Below are positions 16,736 to 25,571 of a stretch of 32,811 nt of DNA, one piece after another. Made by a program: the position numbers and the translations under genes. Position 1 is the stretch's first letter. Each line of letters begins with the position of its first letter. A model generated the notes under the pieces. It did not search any database, was not told where the DNA came from, and was given only the letters and a program-made list of their open reading frames with translations. The DNA is from an uncultured Schlesneria sp. (GTDB lineage: Bacteria > Planctomycetota > Planctomycetia > Planctomycetales > Planctomycetaceae): NCBI GenBank assembly GCA_903904835.1, contig CAIVEI010000089.1, forward strand, positions 1 to 32,811, read 5' to 3'.

Positions 16736-18739
16736 ATGACATTGACGCCTCACGAAATGCAAAGTGGTGAACGTGGAGTTCGCGAAGAAAAGCCCCGTCG
16801 TTATGAACTGACTCTTTTGCGAGCGCTCGCAACTCAGTTCCCCAACATCGATTCTGCTCTGGCTGAAATCGCCCGACTGTCTGCCGTGTTGACGCTTCCC
16901 AAAGGGACGGTTCACGTCATCAGTGATATCCATGGGGAAGATAAAAAGCTGCGGCACGTTATTAACAATGCCTCAGGGACTCTTCGCCCATTGGTCGAGC
17001 GACTTTTTAAAGATCGGATGGAACCGAAGGAATTCTCGGAATTCCTCACGCTGGTTTTCTATCCCGCCGAAGTGACTGATCGATTAGAGAAAACGCTGAC
17101 GGACGTCGAAGAGCTACGGACGTTTGCCCGACGAACTCTCAAGCATCAGTTTGAACTGGTTCGAGTCCTCGCATCAAACTACAGCCTGAAAAGAACGACA
17201 CAGGTCTTTCCCCGCGAGTACGCGAATCTGTTTACAGAGATGCTGCACGAACGCTCGGACGAACGGGGCAGGGGGTTCACCGATGCGGTTGTGGACGAAC
17301 TTGTGCCTCGCGGTCGCGCCTTGCACCTGATCCATATTACCGGACGGTTGATTCGAAATCTTGCGATTTATGAACTGATTATCGGTGGTGATTGCTGGGA
17401 TCGCGGACCGCGAGGGGATCGGGTCGTTGAATATTTGCGGGATCAGCCCAATGTTTCATTCATCTGGGGGAACCATGACGTGGCGTGGCTGGGCGCGGGA
17501 TTGGGAAATGAAGCCCTGATCTGCCACGTTTTACGAGTTTCACTGAGGTATCGCCGGCTGGGGCAACTCGATGAAGGCTACAGCATTCCATTGACGCCCC
17601 TTGAACATCTAGCCCGTACCGTCTATGCCGATGACCCCGCCTCACACTTCATGCCCAAGTCCAGCGGTATGCGATCAGACCTCATCATCGCGCGCATGCA
17701 GAAAGCGGCCGCGATCATGCAGTTTAAACTGGAAGGTCAAATGATTGCTCGCAATCCCGAGTGGGATCTTGACCATCGCCGCCTGCTGCATCATATCGAT
17801 CAAAAGCGAGGGATGATTACGGTAGATGGTGTCGAATATGCATTGAGAGACGGCCTATTCCCGACATTAGACCCGGATCGACCTTATGAACTGAGTCCTC
17901 AGGAAGATGCATGCCTGACGCGGCTGCGGCACTCGTTTCTCAACAGCCAGAAACTGGGCGAGCATTTACGTTATTTGGTCAGTCATGGTGCGATGTATCT
18001 GCGACGCGACGAGCATCTGATCTTTCATGGTTGTGTCCCATGCGATCCGGATGGCGTTTTCCTGCCGATGCCAATCAACGGAAAATGGCTGGCTGGTCGA
18101 GCGATGTTTGATGCAATTGAACGAGTGGTTGCCTGGGCGTTTGAGCAGCGTCAGCAGCAACATTTGGATTTACTGTGGTACCTTTGGTGCGGGCCTCGAT
18201 CACCGCTGTTTGGCAAGGATCGGATCGCAACGTTTGAACGTGACTTTATCGCAGACAAGAAGACCCATCACGAGACGAAAGATCCGTATTTCTCGCTCGT
18301 GAACGAAGCCTGGTTTTGCGAAAAAGTGCTGGCCGAGTTTGGAGTCGATTGCCAGCACGGCCTGATTGTGAATGGCCATGTTCCCGTCAAAATCGACGCG
18401 TCCGAATCGCCTTTGAAACGAAGCGGCAAAGCAATCGCGATCGACGGTGCCTTTTCTGAAGCGTATGGCGATCACGGTTACACTCTGGTGATGGGGCCTG
18501 ACAAAACGCTGCTGGCGAAACATCACCATTTCGATTCCGTGCAATCAGCCGTGCGAGAAGGGATCGACATCGTTCCCAGCGTCTCGGTGATCCGCGAATG
18601 GGGACGCACTCGATTAATGGCCGACACTGAACGGGGCGAACAGTTTCGTTGTGATATTGAAATGCTTGAACGCTTGATTGAACTTTATCGTAATAACGAA
18701 CTGGCTCAGGATGAATGGCGTCCGAAGATGCGTTCCTAA
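16736..18739 (+). CDS. fbp: Fructose-1,6-bisphosphatase, class III
   Basis: This 667-residue cytoplasmic enzyme hydrolyses fructose 1,6-bisphosphate to fructose 6-phosphate. Length and motifs match the Firmicutes-type class III family (FBPase_2), which has a metallophosphatase core: VISDIHGEDKKL at 61-72, GGDCWDRGPRGDRV near 217, WGNHDVAWL near 244, and NGHVPVKI near 546. AIDGAFSEAYGDHGYTLV near the C-terminus is also family-typical. The N-terminal about 50 residues precede the core and carry RYELTLLRALATQFP. The ribosome site is weak (AGG five bases before the ATG). The next gene, the fructan hydrolase, starts 24 bases after the stop, so the two probably form an operon. Confidence 0.95.
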   Translation: MTLTPHEMQSGERGVREEKPRRYELTLLRALATQFPNIDSALAEIARLSAVLTLPKGTVHVISDIHGEDKKLRHVINNASGTLRPLVERLFKDRMEPKEFSEFLTLVFYPAEVTDRLEKTLTDVEELRTFARRTLKHQFELVRVLASNYSLKRTTQVFPREYANLFTEMLHERSDERGRGFTDAVVDELVPRGRALHLIHITGRLIRNLAIYELIIGGDCWDRGPRGDRVVEYLRDQPNVSFIWGNHDVAWLGAGLGNEALICHVLRVSLRYRRLGQLDEGYSIPLTPLEHLARTVYADDPASHFMPKSSGMRSDLIIARMQKAAAIMQFKLEGQMIARNPEWDLDHRRLLHHIDQKRGMITVDGVEYALRDGLFPTLDPDRPYELSPQEDACLTRLRHSFLNSQKLGEHLRYLVSHGAMYLRRDEHLIFHGCVPCDPDGVFLPMPINGKWLAGRAMFDAIERVVAWAFEQRQQQHLDLLWYLWCGPRSPLFGKDRIATFERDFIADKKTHHETKDPYFSLVNEAWFCEKVLAEFGVDCQHGLIVNGHVPVKIDASESPLKRSGKAIAIDGAFSEAYGDHGYTLVMGPDKTLLAKHHHFDSVQSAVREGIDIVPSVSVIREWGRTRLMADTERGEQFRCDIEMLERLIELYRNNELAQDEWRPKMRS

Positions 18740-18750
18740 ACTGGCAAACG

Positions 18751-18756
18751 AAGGAG
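18751..18756 (+). promoter_or_regulatory. Strong ribosome site for the GH32 gene
   Basis: AAGGAG stands 7 bases before GTG at 18764. It fixes a GTG start for the hydrolase, which then begins with a clean signal peptide. Because the site lies only 12 bases after the fbp stop, it also supports joint translation from one transcript. Confidence 0.8.
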
Positions 18757-18763
18757 CCTTGCT

Positions 18764-20911
18764 GTGAAATTCGTACTTTTACTCACGGTATTTGTAACCG
18801 TCGTTACTTTTGCCAATGCAGCCGAACCGATCCTCATTTCTGACTTTGAAGGAACCGATTACGGCAACTGGAAATCGACCGGAACGGCTTTTGGAATCGG
18901 TCCTGCTCACGGAAAGCTTGACGGTCAAATGCCTGTTGAAGGGTATCAAGGTCGAGGACTGGTAAATTCGTTCATGGGAGGTGATAACGCGACCGGCACG
19001 CTGACTTCTCCGCTATTCAAGATCGAACGGAAATTCATCACGTTTCTGATCGGTGGCGGCGGCTGGGCAGATGAAACTTGCATGAATCTTGTCGTCGACG
19101 GCAAGGTTGTCCGAACGGCGGCGGGACCGAACACAGTCTCTGGTGGCAGCGAGCGATTGGAACCTGCTGCGTGGGACATCGGTGAATTTGCAGGTCGCAA
19201 GGCGACGCTCGTAATCATAGATCAACGCCAAGGTGGTTGGGGCCACATTAATGTCGACCAGATCGTCATGACGGATGACCGTGGATCGGTTCCGATCGTT
19301 GTTCCGCCGGTTCCCGTTGCAAGGAATGTGATACGAAATCTGATGATCGAAAAGAAACTACTCCATTTCCCCGTCAAAACAGGATCAAAGCACCGCGTCG
19401 TGACCGTCAGCGTCGACGGAAAAGTGGTTCGACGGTTTGATATCGAGCTGGCTGATGAGGATGTCCAGTGGTGGGCACCAATGGATGTCAGCGAATGGAC
19501 GGGCAAAATGTTGACGGTCATCGCGGACGTTCTGCCGGTCAATTCCAAAGCGCTTGATACGCTTCGTCAGGCAGACACGTTAATCGACTCGGAAAACCTC
19601 TACCAGGAACCGCTCCGTTCGCAGCTTCATTTCTCCCCCAAGCGTGGTTGGACGAACGACCCCAACGGGCTGGTGTTTTACAACGGCGAATATCATCTTT
19701 TCTTTCAACACAACCCCTACGGCTGGAATTGGGGAAATATGCACTGGGGCCATGCCACCAGTCACGATCTGGTTCACTGGAAAGAACACTCCGAAGCACT
19801 TTATCCCGATGAACAGGGGCCGATGTTCAGCGGTAGCGCGGTTGTTGATTGGAATAATACCAGTGGATTTGGAAAAGATGGCAAGCCACCGCTTGTCCTT
19901 ATCTATACTGCCGCCGGCAATCCAACCGTTCAAAGTATCGCTTACAGCAACGATGGTCGCTCGTTTACGAAGTATTCTCAAAATCCTGTGATCAAACAGA
20001 TCTCGGGTGGCAACCGCGATCCGAAAGTTTTCTGGCACGAACTCACCAAACAATGGGTACTGGTACTTTATGTGGAAGCCCCAGGAAAACAGCACACAAT
20101 CCACTTTTTCAATTCGCCAAACCTGAGAGACTGGAAATTGGCTAGTATCACCAAAGGAGGAATCGACGGTGACAAATATCTGTTTGAATGCCCCGACTTT
20201 TTCGAACTCGCTGTTGATGGTGATGTTTCCAAGAAAAAATGGGTACTGACGGCTGCGAACAGCGAATATGCAATTGGGACGTTCGATGGAGCATCATTTA
20301 CTCCAGAACATTCAAGGCTTGCGGACGTACGCGGAGTCGGTTTCTACGCCGCTCAAACGTTCAGCGACATCCCGAATAATCGCCGAATCCAGATCGGCTG
20401 GAGCCAGGCACCCTCACCAGGAATGTCGTTCAATCAACTGCAGACACTCCCCTGCGAGCTGACCCTACGAACAACCTCAGATGGTGTACGTCTTCACCGT
20501 GAACCAGTCAAAGAGCTGGAGGCTCTACGTGACGGTCCAAACCAGGCAAATTCGCTCGCGACCTTTCGGTCAGAACTTATCGAAATGCGAGCGGAAATCG
20601 AACCCGGTCAGGCAGGGAAGTTCGAGTTCATACTGCGTGGAGCGAAGATTTCATATGACCTCAAGGAGCAAGTGATCCTCGTCAACGGTCATCGTGCACC
20701 TGCCCCCATGGTCAATGGGAAACAGAACTTGGTCGTCTTTGTTGATCGAACGATGCTAGAAGTCTTCGCGAGCGACGGCCTCACCTATGTACCGATGCCG
20801 TTCATTTCTAAGCCACAGGACCAATCAGTCCTAGCAAACGCCCAAGTCGGCGATGACGCCCCAAACATTCGACTTCAAGTTTATAAACTGAAATCGTCCT
20901 GGACAGAGTAA
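18764..20911 (+). CDS. Secreted GH32 fructan hydrolase (levanase/inulinase type)
   Basis: This 715-residue enzyme should cleave fructose from levan, inulin or sucrose outside the cytoplasmic membrane. A signal peptide covers about residues 1-20 and ends at Ala-Asn-Ala. Residues about 22-170 form a beta-sandwich with FEGTDYGNWKSTGTAFG and INVDQIVM, as seen at the front of many bacterial levanases. A second small beta region follows to about 265. The GH32 catalytic motifs are intact: WTNDPNG at 296-302 with nucleophile Asp299, FSGSAVVD, RDP at 418-420 with Asp419, and FECPDF with acid/base Glu475. The C-terminal beta-sandwich ends in LVVFVDRTMLEVFASDGLTY. Start is GTG with a strong ribosome site. 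Exo- versus endo-action is not decidable from sequence. Confidence 0.94.
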   Translation: MKFVLLLTVFVTVVTFANAAEPILISDFEGTDYGNWKSTGTAFGIGPAHGKLDGQMPVEGYQGRGLVNSFMGGDNATGTLTSPLFKIERKFITFLIGGGGWADETCMNLVVDGKVVRTAAGPNTVSGGSERLEPAAWDIGEFAGRKATLVIIDQRQGGWGHINVDQIVMTDDRGSVPIVVPPVPVARNVIRNLMIEKKLLHFPVKTGSKHRVVTVSVDGKVVRRFDIELADEDVQWWAPMDVSEWTGKMLTVIADVLPVNSKALDTLRQADTLIDSENLYQEPLRSQLHFSPKRGWTNDPNGLVFYNGEYHLFFQHNPYGWNWGNMHWGHATSHDLVHWKEHSEALYPDEQGPMFSGSAVVDWNNTSGFGKDGKPPLVLIYTAAGNPTVQSIAYSNDGRSFTKYSQNPVIKQISGGNRDPKVFWHELTKQWVLVLYVEAPGKQHTIHFFNSPNLRDWKLASITKGGIDGDKYLFECPDFFELAVDGDVSKKKWVLTAANSEYAIGTFDGASFTPEHSRLADVRGVGFYAAQTFSDIPNNRRIQIGWSQAPSPGMSFNQLQTLPCELTLRTTSDGVRLHREPVKELEALRDGPNQANSLATFRSELIEMRAEIEPGQAGKFEFILRGAKISYDLKEQVILVNGHRAPAPMVNGKQNLVVFVDRTMLEVFASDGLTYVPMPFISKPQDQSVLANAQVGDDAPNIRLQVYKLKSSWTE

Positions 20912-21181
20912 TAGTTATCTTTGATGCAGATGAAAAATGGTTCTGCGACGAAGTTCGGCTTCTATATCTCACTACCTTGGCATAGGAAGCAAAGACAATT
21001 TAACCGTCATAATCGTCAATCTCGTTTGAGTAACCAAACCCGCTCCAAAATTGAAGTTTTCCGTTCCATATCGCTTTTCCGAAGATGAGGCGAATTTATT
21101 GAGTTTACCGTCGCCGAAGCCGAACCAATTCGTCAGAGTCGAACTTCGACGGAATGATTGTTTTGATTCAGTGAGCGATCT

Positions 21182-22435
21182 ATGTTCTATATCATTACTG
21201 CGATCCTGATTGGTACTATCGGATTTACGATTTCTCAAGCTTGGTTGATTCGTCAACTTCGTAACCACTATGCCCGCCCGCTCGCCTCTTGGCCCGCAGA
21301 TAAACCTTGGCCGAAAGCGGCGGTCATCTTGTCACTGCGGGGAAACGACCCTTTCCTTGAGTCTTGTCTTCGAAATCTCATCCGGCAGGACTATCCGAAC
21401 TTCTTTGTCCAGATAGTGATCGACTCAGACACCGATCCGGCTTGGGCCGCGATTCGAGCCGTTCAGGCCGAGTGCGGACCGACTCGCCTCAGGGTCACAA
21501 CACTTCAGCATCGAAGTACCGATTGCAGCTTAAAAAACAGCTCCATTATTCAAGCCATTGGCGGCCTGCCTGACGAGATCGAGGTTGTCGCGTTTGTCGA
21601 TGCCGATGCGATAACTCATTCGACATGGTTGCGGAGCCTCGTCGCTCCGCTATCAGATCCTGAAATCGGTTGTACAACCGGAATTCGATGGTTCGCGCCG
21701 CCGGACAACACCTTTGCCACTCGTTTGAGATGTTTCTGGAACCTGATCGCAGCGTCTGGAATCTTTTATTCGAGCACCCCTTGGGGTGGGTCGATGGTTG
21801 TACGTCGCCAGTTATTAGACACCGGTTTAGCAGAGGAATGGTCCCATATGTTCTGCGAAGATGTTCACACGTTGAACCACTTGCAGCGCCGCAACCTGAA
21901 ACTGGTTTGTGTCCCACAGGCGACGGTAGTCAATCGCGAGTCGACTACTGTCATGGGATGTGTTCGATTCGTCAATCGTCAAATGTTAATCTTCCGGCTC
22001 TATCATCCTCAATGGTGGTCTGCCGTGGCTTTAATCACGTTTACAGCTGTGTTGCGATCTTGCCATTACTTCTACATCTGTAAAACGTTCATGTATGGTG
22101 AATGGCTAAGCTGCCTGGCATTGCTCTTGATCCGCCCGATCAATCTCTATGTAACCCAATATGAAGCCAAACGACTGGATCTGGCAGTTCGCCAAATGGT
22201 GGTTAACAACGGTCAGGAAATCACGGCAAACCCGGTCCCCAACTTCATAGGATACGTGTGTGCCGAGGCGATGTTTTTATCGTCGATGGTGTACGCACTC
22301 GGCGCCCGTTTCGTTAATTGGCGAGGGATCACTTACAAAGTCAAAGGCCCTAGCAACATCAAAATGCTGGCGTATCGACCATTTCTTGAGTCACTCGCGT
22401 CGACAGGGTTGGCCAAGCGTTCCAGCGTCGTATGA
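21182..22435 (+). CDS. Family 2 glycosyltransferase, ceramide-glucosyltransferase-like
   Basis: This 417-residue membrane enzyme has an N-terminal anchor (about residues 2-24), a cytoplasmic GT-A domain and membrane segments toward the C-terminus (about 280-350). Motifs include VILSLRGNDPFLESCLRNL at 48-66, the metal-binding FVDADA with Asp140 and Asp142, WGGSMVVRRQLLD at 201-213, CEDVHTLNHLQ at 225-235, and the NRQMLIFRLYHP replacement for QxxRW at 265-276. The ending WRGITYKV fits the ceramide glucosyltransferase/HpnI type, which transfers sugars to lipids. The acceptor is unknown. The 270 bases upstream hold no gene or clear promoter. The convergent MfnB-like gene ends 22 bases away. Confidence 0.85.
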   Translation: MFYIITAILIGTIGFTISQAWLIRQLRNHYARPLASWPADKPWPKAAVILSLRGNDPFLESCLRNLIRQDYPNFFVQIVIDSDTDPAWAAIRAVQAECGPTRLRVTTLQHRSTDCSLKNSSIIQAIGGLPDEIEVVAFVDADAITHSTWLRSLVAPLSDPEIGCTTGIRWFAPPDNTFATRLRCFWNLIAASGIFYSSTPWGGSMVVRRQLLDTGLAEEWSHMFCEDVHTLNHLQRRNLKLVCVPQATVVNRESTTVMGCVRFVNRQMLIFRLYHPQWWSAVALITFTAVLRSCHYFYICKTFMYGEWLSCLALLLIRPINLYVTQYEAKRLDLAVRQMVVNNGQEITANPVPNFIGYVCAEAMFLSSMVYALGARFVNWRGITYKVKGPSNIKMLAYRPFLESLASTGLAKRSSVV

Positions 22436-22457
22436 GAATCGGCAACTCAATCTGCCG

Positions 22458-23285
22458 TCAATTCGTTTTCGACCCGTCGTTCTCAAAACAACGCCGAATT
22501 TCTTTTTGGAATTCAGCGATTCTGGCCGGGTCGAGTTGCGCCGTTCGATCAGTGCCTTGACATGCGGCAGATCGAATCCCAATGACGTCAGCACCCACGT
22601 TGGCTAACCAAGGAAGTGATTCTCGACTCAAACGACCTGCGAGAGCCAAAAACAAACCCGCGTTGTGGCACGTATCCGCAAGTTCAATCAGTGAAAGCTC
22701 ATCGATTTCATCGTTGAGCCTGCGATCATTTTTTGTAAACGTGTCGATCAGTAATCCAGCACAATCTGATTCAATTGCCGCCGCCAGAACGTCGCTAATA
22801 CTTGGTGATTTGGCTTCGATTGCGTCCGCGTAGGCTACGGCCACCCATCGTAGTCGCGATAGCGATCGGCGCTGGAAACCAACACGTACTCTCATCCATT
22901 CTGATCTCCAGTTCGGATCAGCGGCACATCCACTAAGGCCCAGTTTTACGTACGTGATGCCGTGAGGCAATTCCAAAAAACTTGACGATTGGGACCAGTC
23001 TGAAGTTTCTCCCAAAGCGACACTCAGCGGAATCTTGCCAGAGACATATTCGGCAGCACTGGCGATCGCTTTGACGTCATCAATGTTGGCCATTCCAAGC
23101 GATCCAAGTGCTGGCTCTTTCACATCGAGAATGTCGACACCGGCAGAGATTGCGCATTCCGCTTCGGTTCGCGACCGAACGCTGACGAGCAACCCAGGGC
23201 ATACCGCTGGACGGCACCCCGTCGTCATTGAATCGGCGGATCCAGGCTGATCGTTTTTCCGCTTTGTCATCAATTCATCTGTCAT
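22458..23285 (-). CDS. MfnB-like (5-formylfuran-3-yl)methyl phosphate synthase
   Basis: The 275-residue protein is a TIM-barrel of the MfnB (former UPF0264) family, which makes the furan precursor of methanofuran from glyceraldehyde 3-phosphate. Opening motifs are LLVSVRSRTEAECAISAGVD and DILDVKEPALGSLG. The catalytic residues can be matched: Lys56 in DVKEP (Schiff base), Lys114 in VKLGLSG, and Asp181 with Lys185 in LLIDTFTKND. In the archaeal enzyme these correspond, as I recall, to Lys27, Lys85, Asp151 and Lys155. The C-terminal ALAGRLSRESLPWL and GADVIGIRSAAC also fit. The start overlaps the upstream stop codon by four bases (ATGA), so expression is tied to the DUF2079 gene. No other C1-carrier gene is in the window. 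Confidence 0.85.
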   Translation of the reverse strand: MTDELMTKRKNDQPGSADSMTTGCRPAVCPGLLVSVRSRTEAECAISAGVDILDVKEPALGSLGMANIDDVKAIASAAEYVSGKIPLSVALGETSDWSQSSSFLELPHGITYVKLGLSGCAADPNWRSEWMRVRVGFQRRSLSRLRWVAVAYADAIEAKSPSISDVLAAAIESDCAGLLIDTFTKNDRRLNDEIDELSLIELADTCHNAGLFLALAGRLSRESLPWLANVGADVIGIRSAACQGTDRTAQLDPARIAEFQKEIRRCFENDGSKTN

Positions 23286-25390
23286 CCCGCATCCCTTTTC
23301 TTCCGCTTGATCACGATGAAAACGCCTTCCGTCAGATCCGGCAATAATTCCCAGCGGCCAGCGTGATCTCTCAATTCCGGAACTTCCATCGGCTGTTTGA
23401 TTTTCGAGTACTTATGATCGGTGTCGATCACGATATATTCCGTATCGTCTGGAACCCGATTTCCTTCACCGGCGACTTTCCGCCAGTATTCGCTGTAATC
23501 ATAGGATCGCTCGTGGTGAGTGTATCGCGGATGAACGAAGTCGGTCGATGCGACCCGGGCAGCTTTAGGAATCAGGTTCGCAATTCGAGCAAACATTTCT
23601 GAGCGGTGAGTCGGTCCATAAAGACGTTGCCAATGCCAGCTCGACCCCGGATCCCAAAACGGCATTCCCATCGGACCGAGGCTGAAAAAGACGCCGGTTG
23701 CGAATGCACTTGTTATGACGAGCCGCCGCAAGATGGACGAACCGCTGTCGTTTCCGCTCGGTTTCTTCCACGCCAAATGCCGGGCGATGGTCTGACCGAC
23801 CCTAGACGCTCGCGGTAATGCAGCGGCCAACGACCAGAAAACAACCGCAACAAGCGGCGCGTGAAACTGATGCTGTGGAGTACGTGAACCCTCCAACTCA
23901 TTCATGCACAGAATCGCAAACAACGGTAACCCAACGGCAAGTCGAGTCGGTGCGAAAAGGGGCAAGAACGCCAGAGGAGCCAAAAGTGCCATCGCGTATA
24001 AAGCAGTTTCGGTCGTCGCAAGCACTTCAATCACCGATAGCGGACGGGTCAGCCAGGTATGAATGATCTCTTCTGGCGTCTTCCCGAACCTGGAAAAATA
24101 ACTCGCGTAATGGACTTCGTCACCGGATCGAAACCAAGGCATCATGACTCGTGTCGCAAGCCATAAGTAGCCAATACTGAACAGACTCAGCAACATTCCG
24201 ACAAGCAATTGGGAATTTGGTTTTGCGTTGGCCCCATTCAGCGCCGAGATTTTCGGATCTGATTCCGTTAAATGGCGGAGTGCAATCCAAATTCCAAGTG
24301 GCCCGAAGATCAGCGTATAGTCTTCTTTCACGGTCAAACAGAGGCTGATCCCGATCAATGTTCCAAAAAGATTCTTTCGATCGAGTTGGTCCAGCGTCAT
24401 CAATAGCAGCGGGATCCCGAATGACTCGGGTCGGAACGTCTTTAGATCAATTTCGATGTCGAGAAACTGCATCGGAAAATACAGAAGATAAGCAATCGCT
24501 ACAGCCAAAGCAGTTCGGTCCGATCCCGTATGCCGAAAAGTCATCCAATAGACTGGGAATGCTCCCAGAGCAAGAGCGGTGGAACTTGACGCTTCGAGAA
24601 GCAAATGTGATGGCCACAAAACATAAAGCGGCAGTAAAAAGAGATGCACGAACTGAATGTGCTCGCCGAGGAATAGCCCACGGTCGAGATAACTTCTAAA
24701 CCCCTTTCCATGCCATAGATTCCACAGGTGTTCTTCGTACATGACCGAATCACCATGAGGGACCAGTAGGTTAAAGTACAACCTCCAGTTCATCGTTGTA
24801 AAAACAACGATGTACAAGCCGCAGGCCAGCCAGAGCCAGCGCGAATTGTCGGCTTTGGGGTACACTCCTTGAATTGACCGAGCGTTCGCATCAAGTGTCA
24901 GCCAGGTCGTCATCCAACCTGCCAGGCAACCTGCCAGCCAGAATTGCGGTGTCACGGACAATAGTCCCGACACGCTTGAAAGCCCCACAGTTCCTGCGGC
25001 AATCCAAAGCCACTCCCACAAATCCACCAGACACCACCAGATCCAGCCGTACCATCCCCATTGGATAAGAGCATCACTCCACGTCATTTTTCGTCTTATA
25101 ACCAGCCAGATCGCTCCGGCGAGCCACGTGACTGCGGCAACAATGGCGCAAGGAACGAAAGTCAACCATACGGGAAGATCGATCAGACCCGGGTCGGCGT
25201 TCATCATTTTCGACCGAGGCACCGAATCCGCCAAAGAAAACCAACTCGAAGGGCTGATGAAGTTGGAAGCCAGAAGGCGGGACGACAACCATGTCTGAAA
25301 GCAGGTCGATGCCAAAATGACACCAACAGCGATGAGGGCTATGGTTCCCAGCAATCGCGTTGAATTCGAGTTTGGTGGTACTGGAGTCAT
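23282..25390 (-). CDS. DUF2079 polytopic membrane protein
   Basis: This 702-residue protein has about ten or more hydrophobic segments and matches DUF2079, a family of unknown function with a glycosyltransferase-like membrane topology. Recognisable parts are YEEHLWNLWHGKGFRSYLD, FLGEHIQFVHLFLLPLY, the GAFPVYW region and the family-typical LTVKEDYTLIFG. The last 120 residues are soluble and probably outside the membrane, with DTEYIVIDTDHKYSK. The start at 25390 is chosen because the protein then begins just before the first membrane segment; the frame stays open to 25513 but those 41 residues are arginine-rich and unlike the family. The ribosome site is weak. The gene overlaps the MfnB-like gene by four bases, and the glycosyltransferase lies just beyond. 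Confidence 0.85.
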   Translation of the reverse strand: MTPVPPNSNSTRLLGTIALIAVGVILASTCFQTWLSSRLLASNFISPSSWFSLADSVPRSKMMNADPGLIDLPVWLTFVPCAIVAAVTWLAGAIWLVIRRKMTWSDALIQWGWYGWIWWCLVDLWEWLWIAAGTVGLSSVSGLLSVTPQFWLAGCLAGWMTTWLTLDANARSIQGVYPKADNSRWLWLACGLYIVVFTTMNWRLYFNLLVPHGDSVMYEEHLWNLWHGKGFRSYLDRGLFLGEHIQFVHLFLLPLYVLWPSHLLLEASSSTALALGAFPVYWMTFRHTGSDRTALAVAIAYLLYFPMQFLDIEIDLKTFRPESFGIPLLLMTLDQLDRKNLFGTLIGISLCLTVKEDYTLIFGPLGIWIALRHLTESDPKISALNGANAKPNSQLLVGMLLSLFSIGYLWLATRVMMPWFRSGDEVHYASYFSRFGKTPEEIIHTWLTRPLSVIEVLATTETALYAMALLAPLAFLPLFAPTRLAVGLPLFAILCMNELEGSRTPQHQFHAPLVAVVFWSLAAALPRASRVGQTIARHLAWKKPSGNDSGSSILRRLVITSAFATGVFFSLGPMGMPFWDPGSSWHWQRLYGPTHRSEMFARIANLIPKAARVASTDFVHPRYTHHERSYDYSEYWRKVAGEGNRVPDDTEYIVIDTDHKYSKIKQPMEVPELRDHAGRWELLPDLTEGVFIVIKRKKRDAG

Positions 25391-25444
25391 TTCACCATCG
25401 TAATTGCTGCGTCGCCGATGGTCGATCCACTTGCGAGCGTTAGA

Positions 25445-25480
25445 GACCCTCCGAAACATCTCCGAGGCGCAGGGAGGGTC
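25445..25480. promoter_or_regulatory. Inverted repeat between divergent genes
   Basis: GACCCTCC (25445-25452) and GGAGGGTC (25473-25480) are perfect inverted copies, 20 bases apart. They lie in the 181-base divergent region between the DUF2079 gene and the DNA glycosylase gene, 55 and 91 bases from the two starts. The size and position suit a regulator site that could affect both directions. A TTGACA at 25508-25513 could be a -35 box toward the glycosylase but has no good -10 partner. Confidence 0.4.
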
Positions 25481-25571
25481 AACTTTTGTGAATTCTCTGT
25501 TACAGTTTGACAATACCTGTTTGCAAGACGCTGAGCCCCGAATCGTAGCGGACTATCCCAAAGTATAACCG

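Noticed and set aside
25391-25513. A 41-residue N-terminal extension of the DUF2079 protein
   Set aside because: The residues are arginine-rich and unlike membrane protein leaders, and the region contains the candidate operator.
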